A DNA stretch of 64,000 nt. Origin: Streptomyces echinoruber. GTDB taxonomy: Bacteria; Actinomycetota; Actinomycetes; Streptomycetales; Streptomycetaceae. This document shows positions 24,667 through 36,957 of the stretch, in pieces. The position numbers and the translations under genes are program-made. The DNA lies in NCBI RefSeq assembly GCF_014651135.1, contig NZ_BMWH01000010.1:62001-126000 (forward strand), read 5' to 3'. The notes under the pieces are model-generated. The model saw nothing but the letters and a program-made list of their open reading frames with translations. It made no database searches and was not told the DNA's origin. Each line of letters starts with the position of its first letter. The first letter of the stretch is position 1.

Positions 24667-26586
24667 GTGATCCAGGCCTTCGGACTGACCAGCGCCCCCC
24701 GCAAGGACCTCCCGCCCGCCGTCGAGGACGTCTCCTTCGAAGCCCGCGCGGGCCACGTCACCGCGCTCCTCGGTGCCCCGGGGGCGGGCAAGACGACGGT
24801 GCTCAGACTCATGCTCGAACTCCAGGAGGGCCGGGGCATCACCTGCTTCAAAGGTCGCCCCTTGCACCGCATCCCCCATCCGTCACACGAAGTCGGCGTC
24901 CTGCTCGGCGACGTGCCCGGCCACCCGGCCCGCACCGTCCGCGGTCACCTGCGCATGCTGTGCGCCGCCGCGGGCGCCCCGGCGCGCCGCGCCGACGAAG
25001 TCCTCGAAGCCGTCGGGCTGGTCAGCCTGCGCGACGAACGCCTGGGCACCCTCTCCCGCAGCATGGACCGCCGCCTCGGCCTGGCCTGCGCCCTGCTGCC
25101 CGACCCGCACACCCTTGTCCTGGACGAGCCCGCCGAGGGACTCTCCTTGCGCGAAGGCCGCTGGCTGCACGGCATGCTGCGGGCGCACGCGGCCCGGGGC
25201 GGCACCGTCCTGTTCACCACGGCCGATGCCAAGGAGGCCGCCCGCACCGCCGACCGCGTCGTCACACTCGACGGCGGCCGGCTCGTCGCCGACCAGGAGG
25301 CCGCGGACTTCGCCCGTACCCGGCTGCGCCCGCGCGTCGTCGTCCGCAGCCCCCACGCCGCCCGCCTCGCCGCCGTCCTGGCCAGGGAGGCCCGCACCGC
25401 GCACCGCTCCGTCGAGGTCGTATCCGAGGAGGGCAACCGGCTGTCGGTGTACGGCAGTACGTGCGCCGACATCGGCGAGACCGCCTTCCGCCACGGCATC
25501 CTCGTCCACCAACTCGCCGACGAGACCGGCGACATGGGACCGAAAGCCGCCACCACCCCGCTCGGCGGCCCGGTCGCCGCCGACGCACCGCCCGCGCCCG
25601 GCACCGCACCCGCGGCGGACCAGGCGCGGCAGTCCCACCCCGGGGCCCGGCCGACCGCCGGTTCGCCCCCCGCCCAGGACGCCCCGCCCCGGGCGCCGGC
25701 AAAAGCGGCGGAGGCGGCCCGTGCGCCGGGCGCCCCCGAGCCGCCCGCCACCCCCTCCTCCGGGACCTCCTCCGGGACCTCCTCCCCCCTCCCGCCCCCC
25801 ATCTGCGTCCGCCCCGCCCCCAGCCCCCTCCGTCCCCTCCGCTACGAACTGCGTCGCGTCGCCGGAATCGGCACCGGTTTCCTGACCGGGGCCGTCGTCC
25901 TCGTCACCTCGGTCCTCACCGCCGTCCTGGCCGCCCGGATCGGCCACACCCCACAGGCGCGGCTGCTGGCGGCATGGCCGCGGCAGCTGCCGCTGCCGCC
26001 CGCGGCGCTCGGTGCGGGGCTGCTCGGGGCCCTCGCGTTCGGCGACGAGTTCCGCCACCCCGCCCTGGCCGCGGACCGCGGCACCGTGCCCCGCCGGCTG
26101 GGGCTGCTCACCGCGAAACTCGCCGTCGCCGGGGCCATTGCGCTGGCACTGGCCTTCCTGACCGTGGGGTGCGACGCCGAGGTGCTCTACGTGATGTACG
26201 GACGGGAAGTCGCGCAGGTCCCCGCGGACTGGCTCGCGCTGGGGGCGGGCTGGGTGGGCCTGGTCACCGGGTGCGCCTGGGCGGGCGTGCTGGCGGCCGG
26301 CGTCTTCCGCTCCACCACGGCCGGGCTCGCGGCCGTACTCGCCGTACCGGTCGTCGTCGTACCCCTGGTGCAGAAGGCACTGGAGGGGCCGGCCGTGCGG
26401 ACGGCGGCCGGGTTCCAGGTGCGGATGCGCGAGGTGTTCCTGCTGCAGTGGCCCTTCGGCGGCGACCGGTACCTGGTCGCGGCGGCCAGGGTGATCGCCC
26501 AACCCGTGGGCGGCGCGCTGACGTTGTCACTGTCCGCACTGCTGTGCGCGTACTTGCTCACGACCCTGCGCAGCCGGGCGCGATGA
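24667..26586 (+). CDS. ABC transporter, ATPase fused to membrane domain
   Basis: Protein of 639 residues from GTG 24667, chosen because a -10 hexamer ends seven bases upstream. The ATPase half has Walker A G-A-P-G-A-G-K-T-T near residue 38 and Walker B L-V-L-D-E-P-A-E-G-L. The signature is degenerate (L-S-R-S-M-D-R-R instead of L-S-G-G-Q). A Pro/Ala-rich linker of about 100 residues (300-395) leads to a membrane half with about six hydrophobic segments. This is an exporter-like or regulatory ABC-2 type arrangement. It lies directly before whiH but does not overlap it. The substrate is unknown. Confidence 0.85.
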   Translation: MIQAFGLTSAPRKDLPPAVEDVSFEARAGHVTALLGAPGAGKTTVLRLMLELQEGRGITCFKGRPLHRIPHPSHEVGVLLGDVPGHPARTVRGHLRMLCAAAGAPARRADEVLEAVGLVSLRDERLGTLSRSMDRRLGLACALLPDPHTLVLDEPAEGLSLREGRWLHGMLRAHAARGGTVLFTTADAKEAARTADRVVTLDGGRLVADQEAADFARTRLRPRVVVRSPHAARLAAVLAREARTAHRSVEVVSEEGNRLSVYGSTCADIGETAFRHGILVHQLADETGDMGPKAATTPLGGPVAADAPPAPGTAPAADQARQSHPGARPTAGSPPAQDAPPRAPAKAAEAARAPGAPEPPATPSSGTSSGTSSPLPPPICVRPAPSPLRPLRYELRRVAGIGTGFLTGAVVLVTSVLTAVLAARIGHTPQARLLAAWPRQLPLPPAALGAGLLGALAFGDEFRHPALAADRGTVPRRLGLLTAKLAVAGAIALALAFLTVGCDAEVLYVMYGREVAQVPADWLALGAGWVGLVTGCAWAGVLAAGVFRSTTAGLAAVLAVPVVVVPLVQKALEGPAVRTAAGFQVRMREVFLLQWPFGGDRYLVAAARVIAQPVGGALTLSLSALLCAYLLTTLRSRAR

Positions 26587-26630
26587 CAACGATGCGCACT
26601 CGTTCGATCTCACTGTGTGCACAACTCCCC

Positions 26631-26657
26631 CAAGGGAAGCCCATTTCTTTCCGATAA
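26631..26657 (+). promoter_or_regulatory. Sigma-WhiG-like promoter of whiH
   Basis: TCCGATAA (26650-26657) matches the sigma-WhiG -10 GCCGATAA at seven of eight positions. CAAG (26631-26634), 15 bases upstream, is only a weak match to the -35 TAAA. whiH is known to depend on sigma-WhiG. The predicted leader would be about 85 bases. A second weaker -10 (GCCGACAA, 26735-26742) lies directly before the start codon. Confidence 0.5.
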
Positions 26658-26749
26658 GGCGTCAATTACGGCGAAGGGGGCGATCACCCTTTCGTGTGCT
26701 TTTCACCAAAGCCCTCAAGGGAGTTGGAGGCAACGCCGACAAAGGATGC

Positions 26750-27640
26750 GTGAGTACCCTTGCGCACACCATGATGACCGCCGCCCGCTCCGCCGACTCC
26801 GGTCTGGCCGGCCCGGGCGAACTCGACCGCTACCCGTACGCCGAGACCCCCGCCGCCGACCGGGGTGCCGCAGCGCCCGTCTGGGAGGGTGCCGAACCGG
26901 AGATGGGCCGGATGAGCCGGCGTGCGGCCGGCAGCCGTGGACGCGGACTGCACGGCCAACTCGTCCAGCAGCTTGGTCAGATGATCGTCTCCGGCGACCT
27001 GGGCGCCGACCGGCCGCTGGTGCCGGAGGAGATCGGCCAGCGGTTCGAGGTGTCCCGCACCGTCGTCCGCGAGTCGCTCCGCGTCCTGGAGGCCAAGGGG
27101 CTGGTCAGCGCCCGCCCGAACGTCGGCACGCGCGTGCGTCCCGTCAGCGACTGGAACCTGCTCGACCCGGACATCATCGAGTGGCGCGCCTTCGGGCCGC
27201 AGCGCGACGACCAGCGGCGCGAGCTGAGCGAGCTGCGCTGGACCATCGAGCCGCTCGCCGCCCGCCTCGCCGCCGGTCACGGGCGCGACGAGGTCCAGCA
27301 GCGCCTGTCGGACATGGTCGAGATCATGGGGCACGCCCTCGGGCAGAGTGACGCGCTCACCTTCTCCCGGGCCGACGCCGAGTTCCACTCGCTGCTCATC
27401 CAGGTCGCCGGCAACCGCATGCTCGAGCATCTCTCCGGCATCGTCTCGGCCGCCCTGCAGGTTTCCGGCGGCCCTGTCACCGGCTGTGACCGGCCGACCG
27501 AGGCGTCCCTGACCCAGCACACCCGGATCGTCGACGCCCTCGCCGCGGGCGACGGCGCCACCGCCGAGGCGGCCATGCGCCAACTGCTCACCGTTCATCC
27601 CGAGGTGGAGCGAGTGGTGCCCGCGCCGCGGGAGCACTGA
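26750..27640 (+). CDS. whiH: WhiH, GntR-family sporulation regulator
   Basis: Protein of 296 residues from GTG 26750, which has AAAGGA upstream; V-S-T-L-A-H-T-M-M-T is the N-terminus. After about 60 variable residues comes a GntR winged helix (L-V-P-E-E-I-G-Q-R-F-E-V-S-R-T-V-V-R-E-S-L-R-V-L-E-A-K-G-L). An FCD effector domain follows with conserved D-A-E-F-H-S-L-L and Q-H-T-R-I-V-D-A-L. In Streptomyces whiH sits immediately upstream of hrdB and is required for orderly sporulation septation in aerial hyphae. That gene order is preserved here. Its effector is unknown. Confidence 0.9.
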   Translation: MSTLAHTMMTAARSADSGLAGPGELDRYPYAETPAADRGAAAPVWEGAEPEMGRMSRRAAGSRGRGLHGQLVQQLGQMIVSGDLGADRPLVPEEIGQRFEVSRTVVRESLRVLEAKGLVSARPNVGTRVRPVSDWNLLDPDIIEWRAFGPQRDDQRRELSELRWTIEPLAARLAAGHGRDEVQQRLSDMVEIMGHALGQSDALTFSRADAEFHSLLIQVAGNRMLEHLSGIVSAALQVSGGPVTGCDRPTEASLTQHTRIVDALAAGDGATAEAAMRQLLTVHPEVERVVPAPREH

Positions 27641-28115
27641 CCGCGGTGGCTCCGTCCGGACCCGATCCGGACAGTGCTCGGCCCCGGCCGGTCGCGCCTG
27701 GCAGGCCCGTCCGGTCTCCTTCGGTCTTTTTCGGTCCCCTCCGGTCAGCGGCGGTGCGCGTACGGCTGCGGCCCCGTCCTTCCGCCGGCCCGGGCCGGCT
27801 TGTGCCGGCGATGCGCGCCCGCCGTGCCGGGCCGGACGCGGTCGCCGCACGGGTGATCCTTTACGTCCCTGTGTGACCGCTCTTGAGCGTTTATGGGGTG
27901 TGATTCGGGCCACGCGGATTGGGCGTAACGCTCATGGGAGCAGCGCGATGACCTAAGAGGTGACAGCCGCGGAGGGAATACGGTCGCCGGTCCACGGCGC
28001 TGTGCATCTTCCCGGCCCCCGCCCGCGCCGTCGGCCCATCCCCAGGCCGACGGTCGGCTCCTGTCCTCCCCGGACGGGGCCGGAAGCCGTTTTCCAACGT
28101 TCCGAGAGGTTGTTC
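27641..28115. other. hrdB upstream region
   Basis: About 475 bases between whiH and hrdB. It contains four CGGTC repeats at roughly 10-bp steps with T-rich interruptions (27713-27747), which may act as a whiH 3' end. A comparatively AT-rich stretch at 27856-27960 probably holds the hrdB promoter. I cannot fix its -35 and -10. The ribosome binding site GAGAGG lies at 28104-28109. Confidence 0.5.
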
Positions 28116-29648
<1,533 letters not shown>

Positions 29649-29791
29649 GCCGCCGTCCTGTGGAGCCGGCCCTGCGGCCGGTTCCACGGCACGACGTCCA
29701 CCGCGCGACGAAGGCCCGGCCCCCTGGGACGCTCTCCGGAAGTGTCGCGCCACACAGGGCCGTGCTGATCGGGCCGCGAGCGGTTCAAGCA

Positions 29792-29824
29792 ACGCCCGGC
29801 TGGGTTTTCCCAGCCGGGCGTTTT
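29792..29824 (+). terminator. hrdB rho-independent terminator
   Basis: ACGCCCGGCTGGG (29792-29804) pairs perfectly with 29809-29821 around a TTTT loop, and T residues continue after the stem. The 13-bp stem lies 144 bases after the stop codon. The remainder of the 475-base gap to the protease gene shows no gene. Confidence 0.9.
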
Positions 29825-30080
29825 GCGTGGGAGCCCGTCGAGTCCGACGGCGACGCGTGCAGGCGCTTACGGGTGCGGACCGACGGCCCGCGGGGTTCGG
29901 CGGGTCCGCTCCGGGCTCCACCGCGGGCCCAGGCGGCCCCGGGTCCCTGGGCCCCTGGGCGAAGGCGCGCAGTTCGGCGTTCTGCCCGGTCTTTCCGGGC
30001 TCGGGCCGGGTGCTGCGACGGCCGCTGGAACGAGGGCGCGGGAGCCGTGCCTTCGGGCTGCGGGGCACTGCACCGTGAAT

Positions 30081-30112
30081 CACTCTGGGTGTCTTGACGT
30101 CAACCCAGAGTG
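30081..30112 (+). promoter_or_regulatory. Perfect 10-bp inverted repeat before the protease gene
   Basis: CACTCTGGGT (30081-30090) and ACCCAGAGTG (30103-30112) flank a 12-base spacer containing TTGACGTCA. The second arm ends at the first base of the GAGG ribosome binding site. It could be a repressor operator or, in the mRNA, a hairpin partly covering the site. Confidence 0.65.
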
Positions 30113-30123
30113 AGGTGTGTTGC

Positions 30124-30978
30124 ATGCGACGTCTCGTTGCCCGGACGCTGGCCCGGCCGCTGGTCCTGGCGGCTGCCGCGGCCGCGATACCCCCGGCCTC
30201 CGCCGCACCCGCGGCCGCCGACGTCGTGGTCGGCGGCTTTCCCGTGGACGTGTCGCAGAGTCCGTGGACGGTGGCGCTCTCCAGCCGTGACCGGTTCGGC
30301 GACACCCGGGCGGGTCAGTTCTGCGGCGGGGTGGCGGTCGGCCGGACCGCCGTCCTCACCGCCGCACACTGCATGAGCGAGGAGGTCCTGGGCACCGCGC
30401 CCGGCCGGGCGTACGACCTGAAGGTGATCGCGGGCCGTACGGATCTGCTCTCGAAGCAGGGCACGGAGATCGCCGTTCGGAACGTCTGGGTCAATCCCGG
30501 CTACGACGGCACCACCAACGTCGGCGACTTCGCCGTCCTGACCCTGGCCCAGCCCCTGCCGCAGACGTCGGTGATCGCGATGGCGGGGCCGGGCGATCCG
30601 GCGTACGCGGTGGGCACGACCGCCCTGGTCTACGGCTGGGGGGACACCACCGGTGGGGGCGGGTACGCGCACGGGCTGCACGCCGCACGGGTGCACGTGC
30701 TGGCCGACGCGGCTTGTCGGGAGGCGTATCCGGGCGGCTGGGGCGGCACGTACCGGTCCGAGAGCATGCTGTGCGCCGGGGAGCCCGCGGGGGGCCGGGA
30801 CGCCTGTCAGGGGGACAGCGGGGGACCGCTGGTCGCCGACGGCCGGCTCATCGGCCTCGTGTCCTGGGGGGACGGCTGCGGCCGGGCGGGCAGTCCGGGC
30901 GTCTACACGCGTGTGTCCGACATCGTGCGCACGCTTCGCGGGGACCGCGGCGCACGGGCGCGGCAGCAGGGGGCCTGA
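30124..30978 (+). CDS. Secreted trypsin-like serine protease (S1)
   Basis: Protein of 284 residues. The ATG at 30124 follows GAGG by eight bases. The N-terminal signal peptide has a twin-arginine-free basic start, a poly-Ala core and an A-S-A-A-type cleavage region near residue 28-32. The catalytic triad is His82 (T-A-A-H-C), Asp135 (V-G-D-F-A-V-L) and Ser232 (C-Q-G-D-S-G-G-P-L). The Asp in D-A-C-Q-G-D-S-G-G predicts trypsin-like preference for Arg/Lys. Six cysteines fit the usual disulfides. It is exported and hydrolyses extracellular protein. Confidence 0.95.
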   Translation: MRRLVARTLARPLVLAAAAAAIPPASAAPAAADVVVGGFPVDVSQSPWTVALSSRDRFGDTRAGQFCGGVAVGRTAVLTAAHCMSEEVLGTAPGRAYDLKVIAGRTDLLSKQGTEIAVRNVWVNPGYDGTTNVGDFAVLTLAQPLPQTSVIAMAGPGDPAYAVGTTALVYGWGDTTGGGGYAHGLHAARVHVLADAACREAYPGGWGGTYRSESMLCAGEPAGGRDACQGDSGGPLVADGRLIGLVSWGDGCGRAGSPGVYTRVSDIVRTLRGDRGARARQQGA

Positions 30979-31135
30979 GCGGCCGGAGGCGGGTTTGCCG
31001 CGCGCGGGACCCTGAGCCGGGCGGCCGCACACCGCGGGCTCTGAGCGGCTGGTGAACGGGTCCTGGACGGCTCGATGCGCGTGCTGCGTCGGCTGCAGCG
31101 GGCGGATGAACGCGCGCAGACGAGGGAAAGAGCGC

Positions 31136-31169
31136 GGGCGGCCGCCCCTGGTGTCGGGGGCGGCCGCCC
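31136..31169. terminator. Hairpin between protease and DUF7455 genes
   Basis: GGGCGGCCGCCCC (31136-31148) pairs with 31157-31169 over 13 bp around an eight-base loop. The flank on the minus-strand exit side is CTCTTTCCC. It probably serves the convergent genes on both sides. Confidence 0.75.
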
Positions 31170-31210
31170 GTTCCCGGCCGGGCCGGGGGCGGCTCGTCGT
31201 GGTGCGAGGG

Positions 31211-31441
31211 TCAGCGCTCTTCGTCGGACGCGGTGGCCGGGACGGTGGTCAGGCGCGCGGTCTCGTCCTGTATCTCAGCGGCGATCTTCTTGAGTTCCGG
31301 CTCGAACTTGCGCCCGTGGTGGGCACAGAAGAGCAGTTCTCCGCCGCTCAGCAGGACGACGCGCAGGTAGGCCTGGGCGCCGCAGCGGTCGCAGCGATCA
31401 GCGGCCGTCAGCGGGCTTGCGGAAGTCAGAACAGTAGTCAC
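31211..31441 (-). CDS. Small Cys/His protein (DUF7455)
   Basis: Protein of 76 residues. C-D-R-C-G (residues 17-21), then L-F-C-A-H-H-G-R-K-F, make a likely single metal (zinc) site of the C-x2-C ... C-x2-H kind. The rest is a short helix rich in Glu/Lys (F-E-P-E-L-K-K-I-A-A-E-I). This small family is highly conserved in actinobacteria and of unknown function. A GAGAGAAGG motif lies just before the ATG on the minus strand. The gene is divergent from parE. Confidence 0.85.
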   Translation of the reverse strand: MTTVLTSASPLTAADRCDRCGAQAYLRVVLLSGGELLFCAHHGRKFEPELKKIAAEIQDETARLTTVPATASDEER

Positions 31442-31877
31442 GTCGCCTTCTCTCTAGCTCGACGAGCTGTCGTACCAGGGTCAACATCCAACCAGCCCCA
31501 AACGTTCCCGCTCGCGGCTTTTCCTCGAAAAGGATCTCTCCGAGGCGGCTGGCTGCTGCCGGTTGGCGGCGAATGTGCCGTAGTGCGTGTCTGTCGTGTC
31601 GTACGGGTTCGCGCGGTCGGATCCGTCCTCCGGCGGTTGCCGGTTTGTTCTTGAGGACGTGCCCGGAGCCTAAATGGTTCATGCCTGGAAGGGAACGTGA
31701 TGTGGACTTCACTCCATCGAAGTATCGAACACGTATGCGACACTCTACTAGGCTGAGGAGCCGGTCCTGGGTGGCGTTACACCCGTTCTACCAGGCATCG
31801 GTACCCTCTGAGCGGCGACAGAAGCCGTGCCCTTACCCCGAAGGGCCCCACCTGAAATTCAGCGAGGAGCGAACCGC
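31442..31877. other. Divergent promoter region upstream of parE
   Basis: About 435 bases, relatively AT-rich for this genome. TAGGCT (31749-31754) is a good -10 for parE, with TCGAAC (31725-31730) as a poor -35 at 18-bp spacing. A degenerate LexA-box-like sequence overlaps this -35. GCGAGGAG before GTG 31878 is the ribosome binding site. Short frames here look like chance. Confidence 0.55.
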
Positions 31878-34004
<2,127 letters not shown>

Positions 34005-34007
34005 CGG

Positions 34008-34047
34008 CCGCCCCGGGTCCGGACTCAGGGGCCCGGACCCGGGGCGG
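34008..34047 (+). terminator. parE terminator hairpin
   Basis: CCGCCCCGGGTCCG (34008-34021) pairs with 34034-34047, a 14-bp stem, starting four bases after the stop codon. There is no T tract. A second stem (34052-34060 with 34074-34082) follows at once. Confidence 0.7.
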
Positions 34048-34455
34048 GACAGAGCGGCGTACCCGTGGGCGGCACGCCGCTCCGGCATGAGGAAGGCCCG
34101 CCCACCCTGCTGCCCGGCTCGTACGTACGGAGCCGCATCCCGGGCGCGTCCACGGGTGGAGAAAGCGGGCCGCGGCGCCGCAACACCGCGCCGCGGCCCG
34201 ACGCGACCGCGGCCCGGGACGTACGACCGGAGCTGCCGTGCCCTCTGTACGCTCACGCCGCGCCCCTTGTACGTCCGCATTCCGCTCGCACCCCGGCGCC
34301 CGCCAAGACCGTTCTCCACCCGTGGGTGGAGCCCGCTCCGCGTTCGTGTCCACCCGTGATCCATCCCCGATCCGATCCGCTGAGCTGCGCGTTTCCGTAG
34401 CGTCGAAGGCGTGGCAGCACACGCTGCCGTCTCCCTGCCGCTCACGGAGGCCCCG
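34048..34455. other. Intergenic stretch with hairpins
   Basis: About 400 bases. It contains the 9-bp stem at 34052-34082 and an 11-bp stem GGGCCGCGGCG (34167-34177 with 34189-34199). I see no coding character. A GGAGG ribosome binding site for the next gene lies at 34446-34450. Confidence 0.5.
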
Positions 34456-34980
34456 ATGCCCGGAGTTGCCGACGCGCTGCTGATCACGGCCGTGGCCGTC
34501 GTGGTGATCGCCCGCCAGTTCCGTCCCCAGCGGATCGACGCGCGGCGCCGCTGGTGGCTCGTGCCCGCGATCCTGGCGGTCCTGGCGCTGCGCGAGCCGG
34601 GGTTGCTCGACGCCCACCACCCGGTCACGTCCGCCCTGCTGGCAGGAGCCGAACTGGTCGTCGCCGTCGGCATCGGATGCGGCTGGGCCTGGACCACCCG
34701 CATCCACACGGCGGACGACGGCTCCGTGTGGGCCCGCAGCACCAGGGCCAGTGCGGGCGTCTGGGCCGCGGGCGTCGCCCTGCGCGTCGGTCTCGTCCTG
34801 CTCGGCATACCGCTCGGCGTCCACCAGGACGGCTCCGCCCTGCTGCTCTCGGCCGCCGCCCTGCTGCTGGTGCGCTCCGGGATCCTGGCCCGCCGGGCGC
34901 GGCCGCTCACCGGTGGAGCGGCCACGCGCCCGGCGTACGGTGACGGCGTGGCCCGGCCCACGTGGAAGGAGCGGGTGTGA
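34456..34980 (+). CDS. CcdC-like (DUF1453) membrane protein
   Basis: Protein of 174 residues with about four to five hydrophobic segments. ATG 34456 follows GGAGG by five bases. The N-terminus A-L-L-I-T-A-V-A-V-V-V-I-A-R-Q-F-R-P-Q-R-I is like the CcdC/DUF1453 family. Its stop codon overlaps the GTG start of a histidine kinase (GTGA), so the three genes 34456-36808 form one operon. A role as accessory sensor or membrane partner of that kinase is inferred from the operon only. Confidence 0.75.
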   Translation: MPGVADALLITAVAVVVIARQFRPQRIDARRRWWLVPAILAVLALREPGLLDAHHPVTSALLAGAELVVAVGIGCGWAWTTRIHTADDGSVWARSTRASAGVWAAGVALRVGLVLLGIPLGVHQDGSALLLSAAALLLVRSGILARRARPLTGGAATRPAYGDGVARPTWKERV

Positions 34981-36128
34981 CGGAGAACGCCTGGACGCGC
35001 TGGCCCTCCCGCGAGGCACTCGGGCGGGCCGGGATCTCGCAGGCGCGGCGGCTGCTCGCCTGGGCCGTGCGCCTGCTCGTCCTCGCCATGCTGCTGTGGA
35101 GCGCCCTGACCGGCCGCCACGTCCACGGCTGGGGCATGCTCGCGGCAGCGGCCGGCGTCGTCGTCGCGGCAGCCCTCGCCCGGGCCTTCTACCGCACCAC
35201 GTTGCAGCACCGGCTCCTGCCGTCGGCCGCGTGTGTCGCCGCCCTCATGGGGCTCGCGGTCCTCGCCCAGACCACCGGCCTGCGCGTGCCGGCCCTGGTT
35301 GTCTGGTGCGGCTGCGCCGTGAGCGCGCTGGAGCGGCTGCCCTTGGCGGCCGCCCTGCCCGTGGCCACCGCCGCCCTGGCCACGTACTCCGTGTTCAACG
35401 ACGACGACGGGCTGACCACGGTGGTCACCTCGGTCGGCCTCGCCCTCGCCGGCTACGTCCTGCGCCTGGACGCCGAGGCCCGCGGCAACGCCCAGCGGCT
35501 GCTGGCCCAGGAGCGGGCCGCGCGGGCCGCCGAGGCGGAGTCCGCGGCGCTGGCGGAGCGGGCCAGGATCGCCCGGGAGATCCACGACGTGCTCGCGCAC
35601 AGCCTCTCGGCGCAGCTCGTCCACCTGGAGGCCGCCCGGCTGCTCGTCGAGCGCGGCGCCGACCGCGCACAGATACTCGAGCGGGTGGTCGCCGCCCGGA
35701 CGATGGCGCGCGACGGTCTGGACGAGACCCGGCAGGCGCTGTCCGCGCTGCGCGGGGAGATGACCCCGCTGGAGGACTTCCTGAGCGGTCTCGTCAGCAC
35801 GCAGGACGGAGCGGAGGTCACCATCACGGGTGAGCGCCGGGCCCTGCCCGCGGAGGCCTCGCAGGCCGTGCGCCGGGTCGCGCAGGAGGCGCTGACCAAC
35901 GTCCGCAAGCACGCACCGGGCGCCAAGGTGAGGGTGCGGCTCGACTACGGGGAGCACGAGATCACGCTCGACGTCCGGGACACCGGCGGCTCGCCGGGTG
36001 AACTCGCCGGCTCCGGGGGCGGGTACGGTCTGCTGGGCATGCGGGAGCGGGCCGAACTGCTCGGGGGCTCGCTGCATGCCGGACCGGAGGAGGAGGGGTT
36101 CGCCGTGACGCTGAGGGTGCCGGCATGA
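34977..36128 (+). CDS. NarL-type sensor histidine kinase
   Basis: Protein of 383 residues. The N-terminal half has about five to six membrane segments and a short cytoplasmic linker. HisKA_3 shows I-A-R-E-I-H-D-V-L-A-H-S-L-S with phosphoacceptor His203. The HATPase_c part has E-A-L-T-N-V-R-K-H-A, D-T-G-G and G-L-L-G-M-R-E-R. It starts by GTGA overlap with the upstream gene and ends by ATGA overlap with its response regulator. The signal is unknown. Confidence 0.92.
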   Translation: MTENAWTRWPSREALGRAGISQARRLLAWAVRLLVLAMLLWSALTGRHVHGWGMLAAAAGVVVAAALARAFYRTTLQHRLLPSAACVAALMGLAVLAQTTGLRVPALVVWCGCAVSALERLPLAAALPVATAALATYSVFNDDDGLTTVVTSVGLALAGYVLRLDAEARGNAQRLLAQERAARAAEAESAALAERARIAREIHDVLAHSLSAQLVHLEAARLLVERGADRAQILERVVAARTMARDGLDETRQALSALRGEMTPLEDFLSGLVSTQDGAEVTITGERRALPAEASQAVRRVAQEALTNVRKHAPGAKVRVRLDYGEHEITLDVRDTGGSPGELAGSGGGYGLLGMRERAELLGGSLHAGPEEEGFAVTLRVPA

Positions 36129-36808
36129 CCGCGGAGGCGGAGAGGAAACCCGCGCGCGTGGTGGTGGCCGACGACCAGACCATCGTGCGGGAGGGGATCG
36201 TGATGCTGCTCGGGCTGCTGCCCGGTCTGGAGGTCGTCGGCTCCGCGGCCGACGGGGAGGAGGCCGTCCGGCTCGTCGCCGAACTCGCCCCGGACGTGGT
36301 CCTGATGGACCTGCGCATGCCCCGCTGCGACGGTGTCGAGGCCACCCGGCGCATCCGCGCCGATCATCCGGGCACCCAGGTCGTGGTGCTCACGACGTAC
36401 GCGGACGACGACTCGCTCTTCCCCGCCCTGAGAGCCGGCGCCCGCGGCTATCTCACCAAGGACGCGGGCGGTGACGAGATCGTGCGCGCGGTGCACAGCG
36501 TGCTGTCGGGGGACGCCGGCCTCTCGCCCGGCATCCAGCGCAGGCTGCTGGAGCGGCTGTCCCAGGACGAGCGCCCGCCGGCCGCGCCCGATCCGGCGCC
36601 GGACGGGCTGACCGCGCGGGAGACGGAGGTGCTGGTGCTGATCGCCGAGGGGCTGAGCAACCAGCAGATCGCGCGCAGGCTGCACGTCTCCACGGCGACG
36701 GTGAAGACCCACATCAACAACCTGTTCGCCAAGACGGGCCTCAAGGACCGTGCGCAGGCGGTGCGTTACGCGTACGGGAAAGGGCTGGTGCGACCCCCTG
36801 CGGGATGA
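36125..36808 (+). CDS. NarL/LuxR-type response regulator
   Basis: Protein of 227 residues. The receiver domain has V-V-A-D-D-Q-T-I-V-R-E-G, phosphoacceptor Asp62 (L-M-D-L-R-M-P) and Thr/Lys switch residues (V-L-T-T-Y, L-T-K-D-A). The LuxR helix-turn-helix is L-T-A-R-E-T-E-V-L-V-L-I-A-E-G-L-S-N-Q-Q-I-A-R-R-L-H-V. It is the partner of the kinase whose gene it overlaps by four bases. Confidence 0.95.
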   Translation: MTAEAERKPARVVVADDQTIVREGIVMLLGLLPGLEVVGSAADGEEAVRLVAELAPDVVLMDLRMPRCDGVEATRRIRADHPGTQVVVLTTYADDDSLFPALRAGARGYLTKDAGGDEIVRAVHSVLSGDAGLSPGIQRRLLERLSQDERPPAAPDPAPDGLTARETEVLVLIAEGLSNQQIARRLHVSTATVKTHINNLFAKTGLKDRAQAVRYAYGKGLVRPPAG

Positions 36809-36858
36809 GTCACCTGATGCATCACCTTTTGGGGTGAAGAGGGGGAGGAAGAAGAGTC

Positions 36859-36957
36859 ATGGATCTTCCCGGTCTGTCCATCCTTGGGCATGCAGTCACC
36901 CAACGCTCGTCCCTCCGGCGCCGGGGACGGTCCCCAGAGCCCGGCCGAGAACCATGA
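36859..36957 (+). CDS. Possible 32-residue upstream ORF overlapping the DUF485 start
   Basis: ATG 36859 has one of the best ribosome binding sites of the window (GGGGGAGGAAGAAG). It opens a 32-codon frame (M-D-L-P-G-L-S-I-L-G ... G-R-E-P) that ends at TGA 36957, 65 bases inside the DUF485 gene. The DUF485 start itself lacks a clear site. It may be a leader ORF for coupled or regulated translation, or a chance frame. Confidence 0.3.
   Translation: MDLPGLSILGHAVTQRSSLRRRGRSPEPGREP

Noticed and set aside
27975..28002. Possible SigR promoter (GGAAT element) before hrdB
   Set aside because: GGAAT is present at 27975 but the expected GTT about 18 bases downstream is not; only CGCTG is there.
31438..31743. 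Minus-strand frames of about 100 codons upstream of the DUF7455 gene
   Set aside because: They overlap the gene or its promoter and lack coding character; the AT-richer region is better explained as divergent promoters.
34065..34400. 111-codon frame between parE and the CcdC-like gene
   Set aside because: It contains terminator stems, is Pro/Arg-rich, and has no good ribosome binding site.
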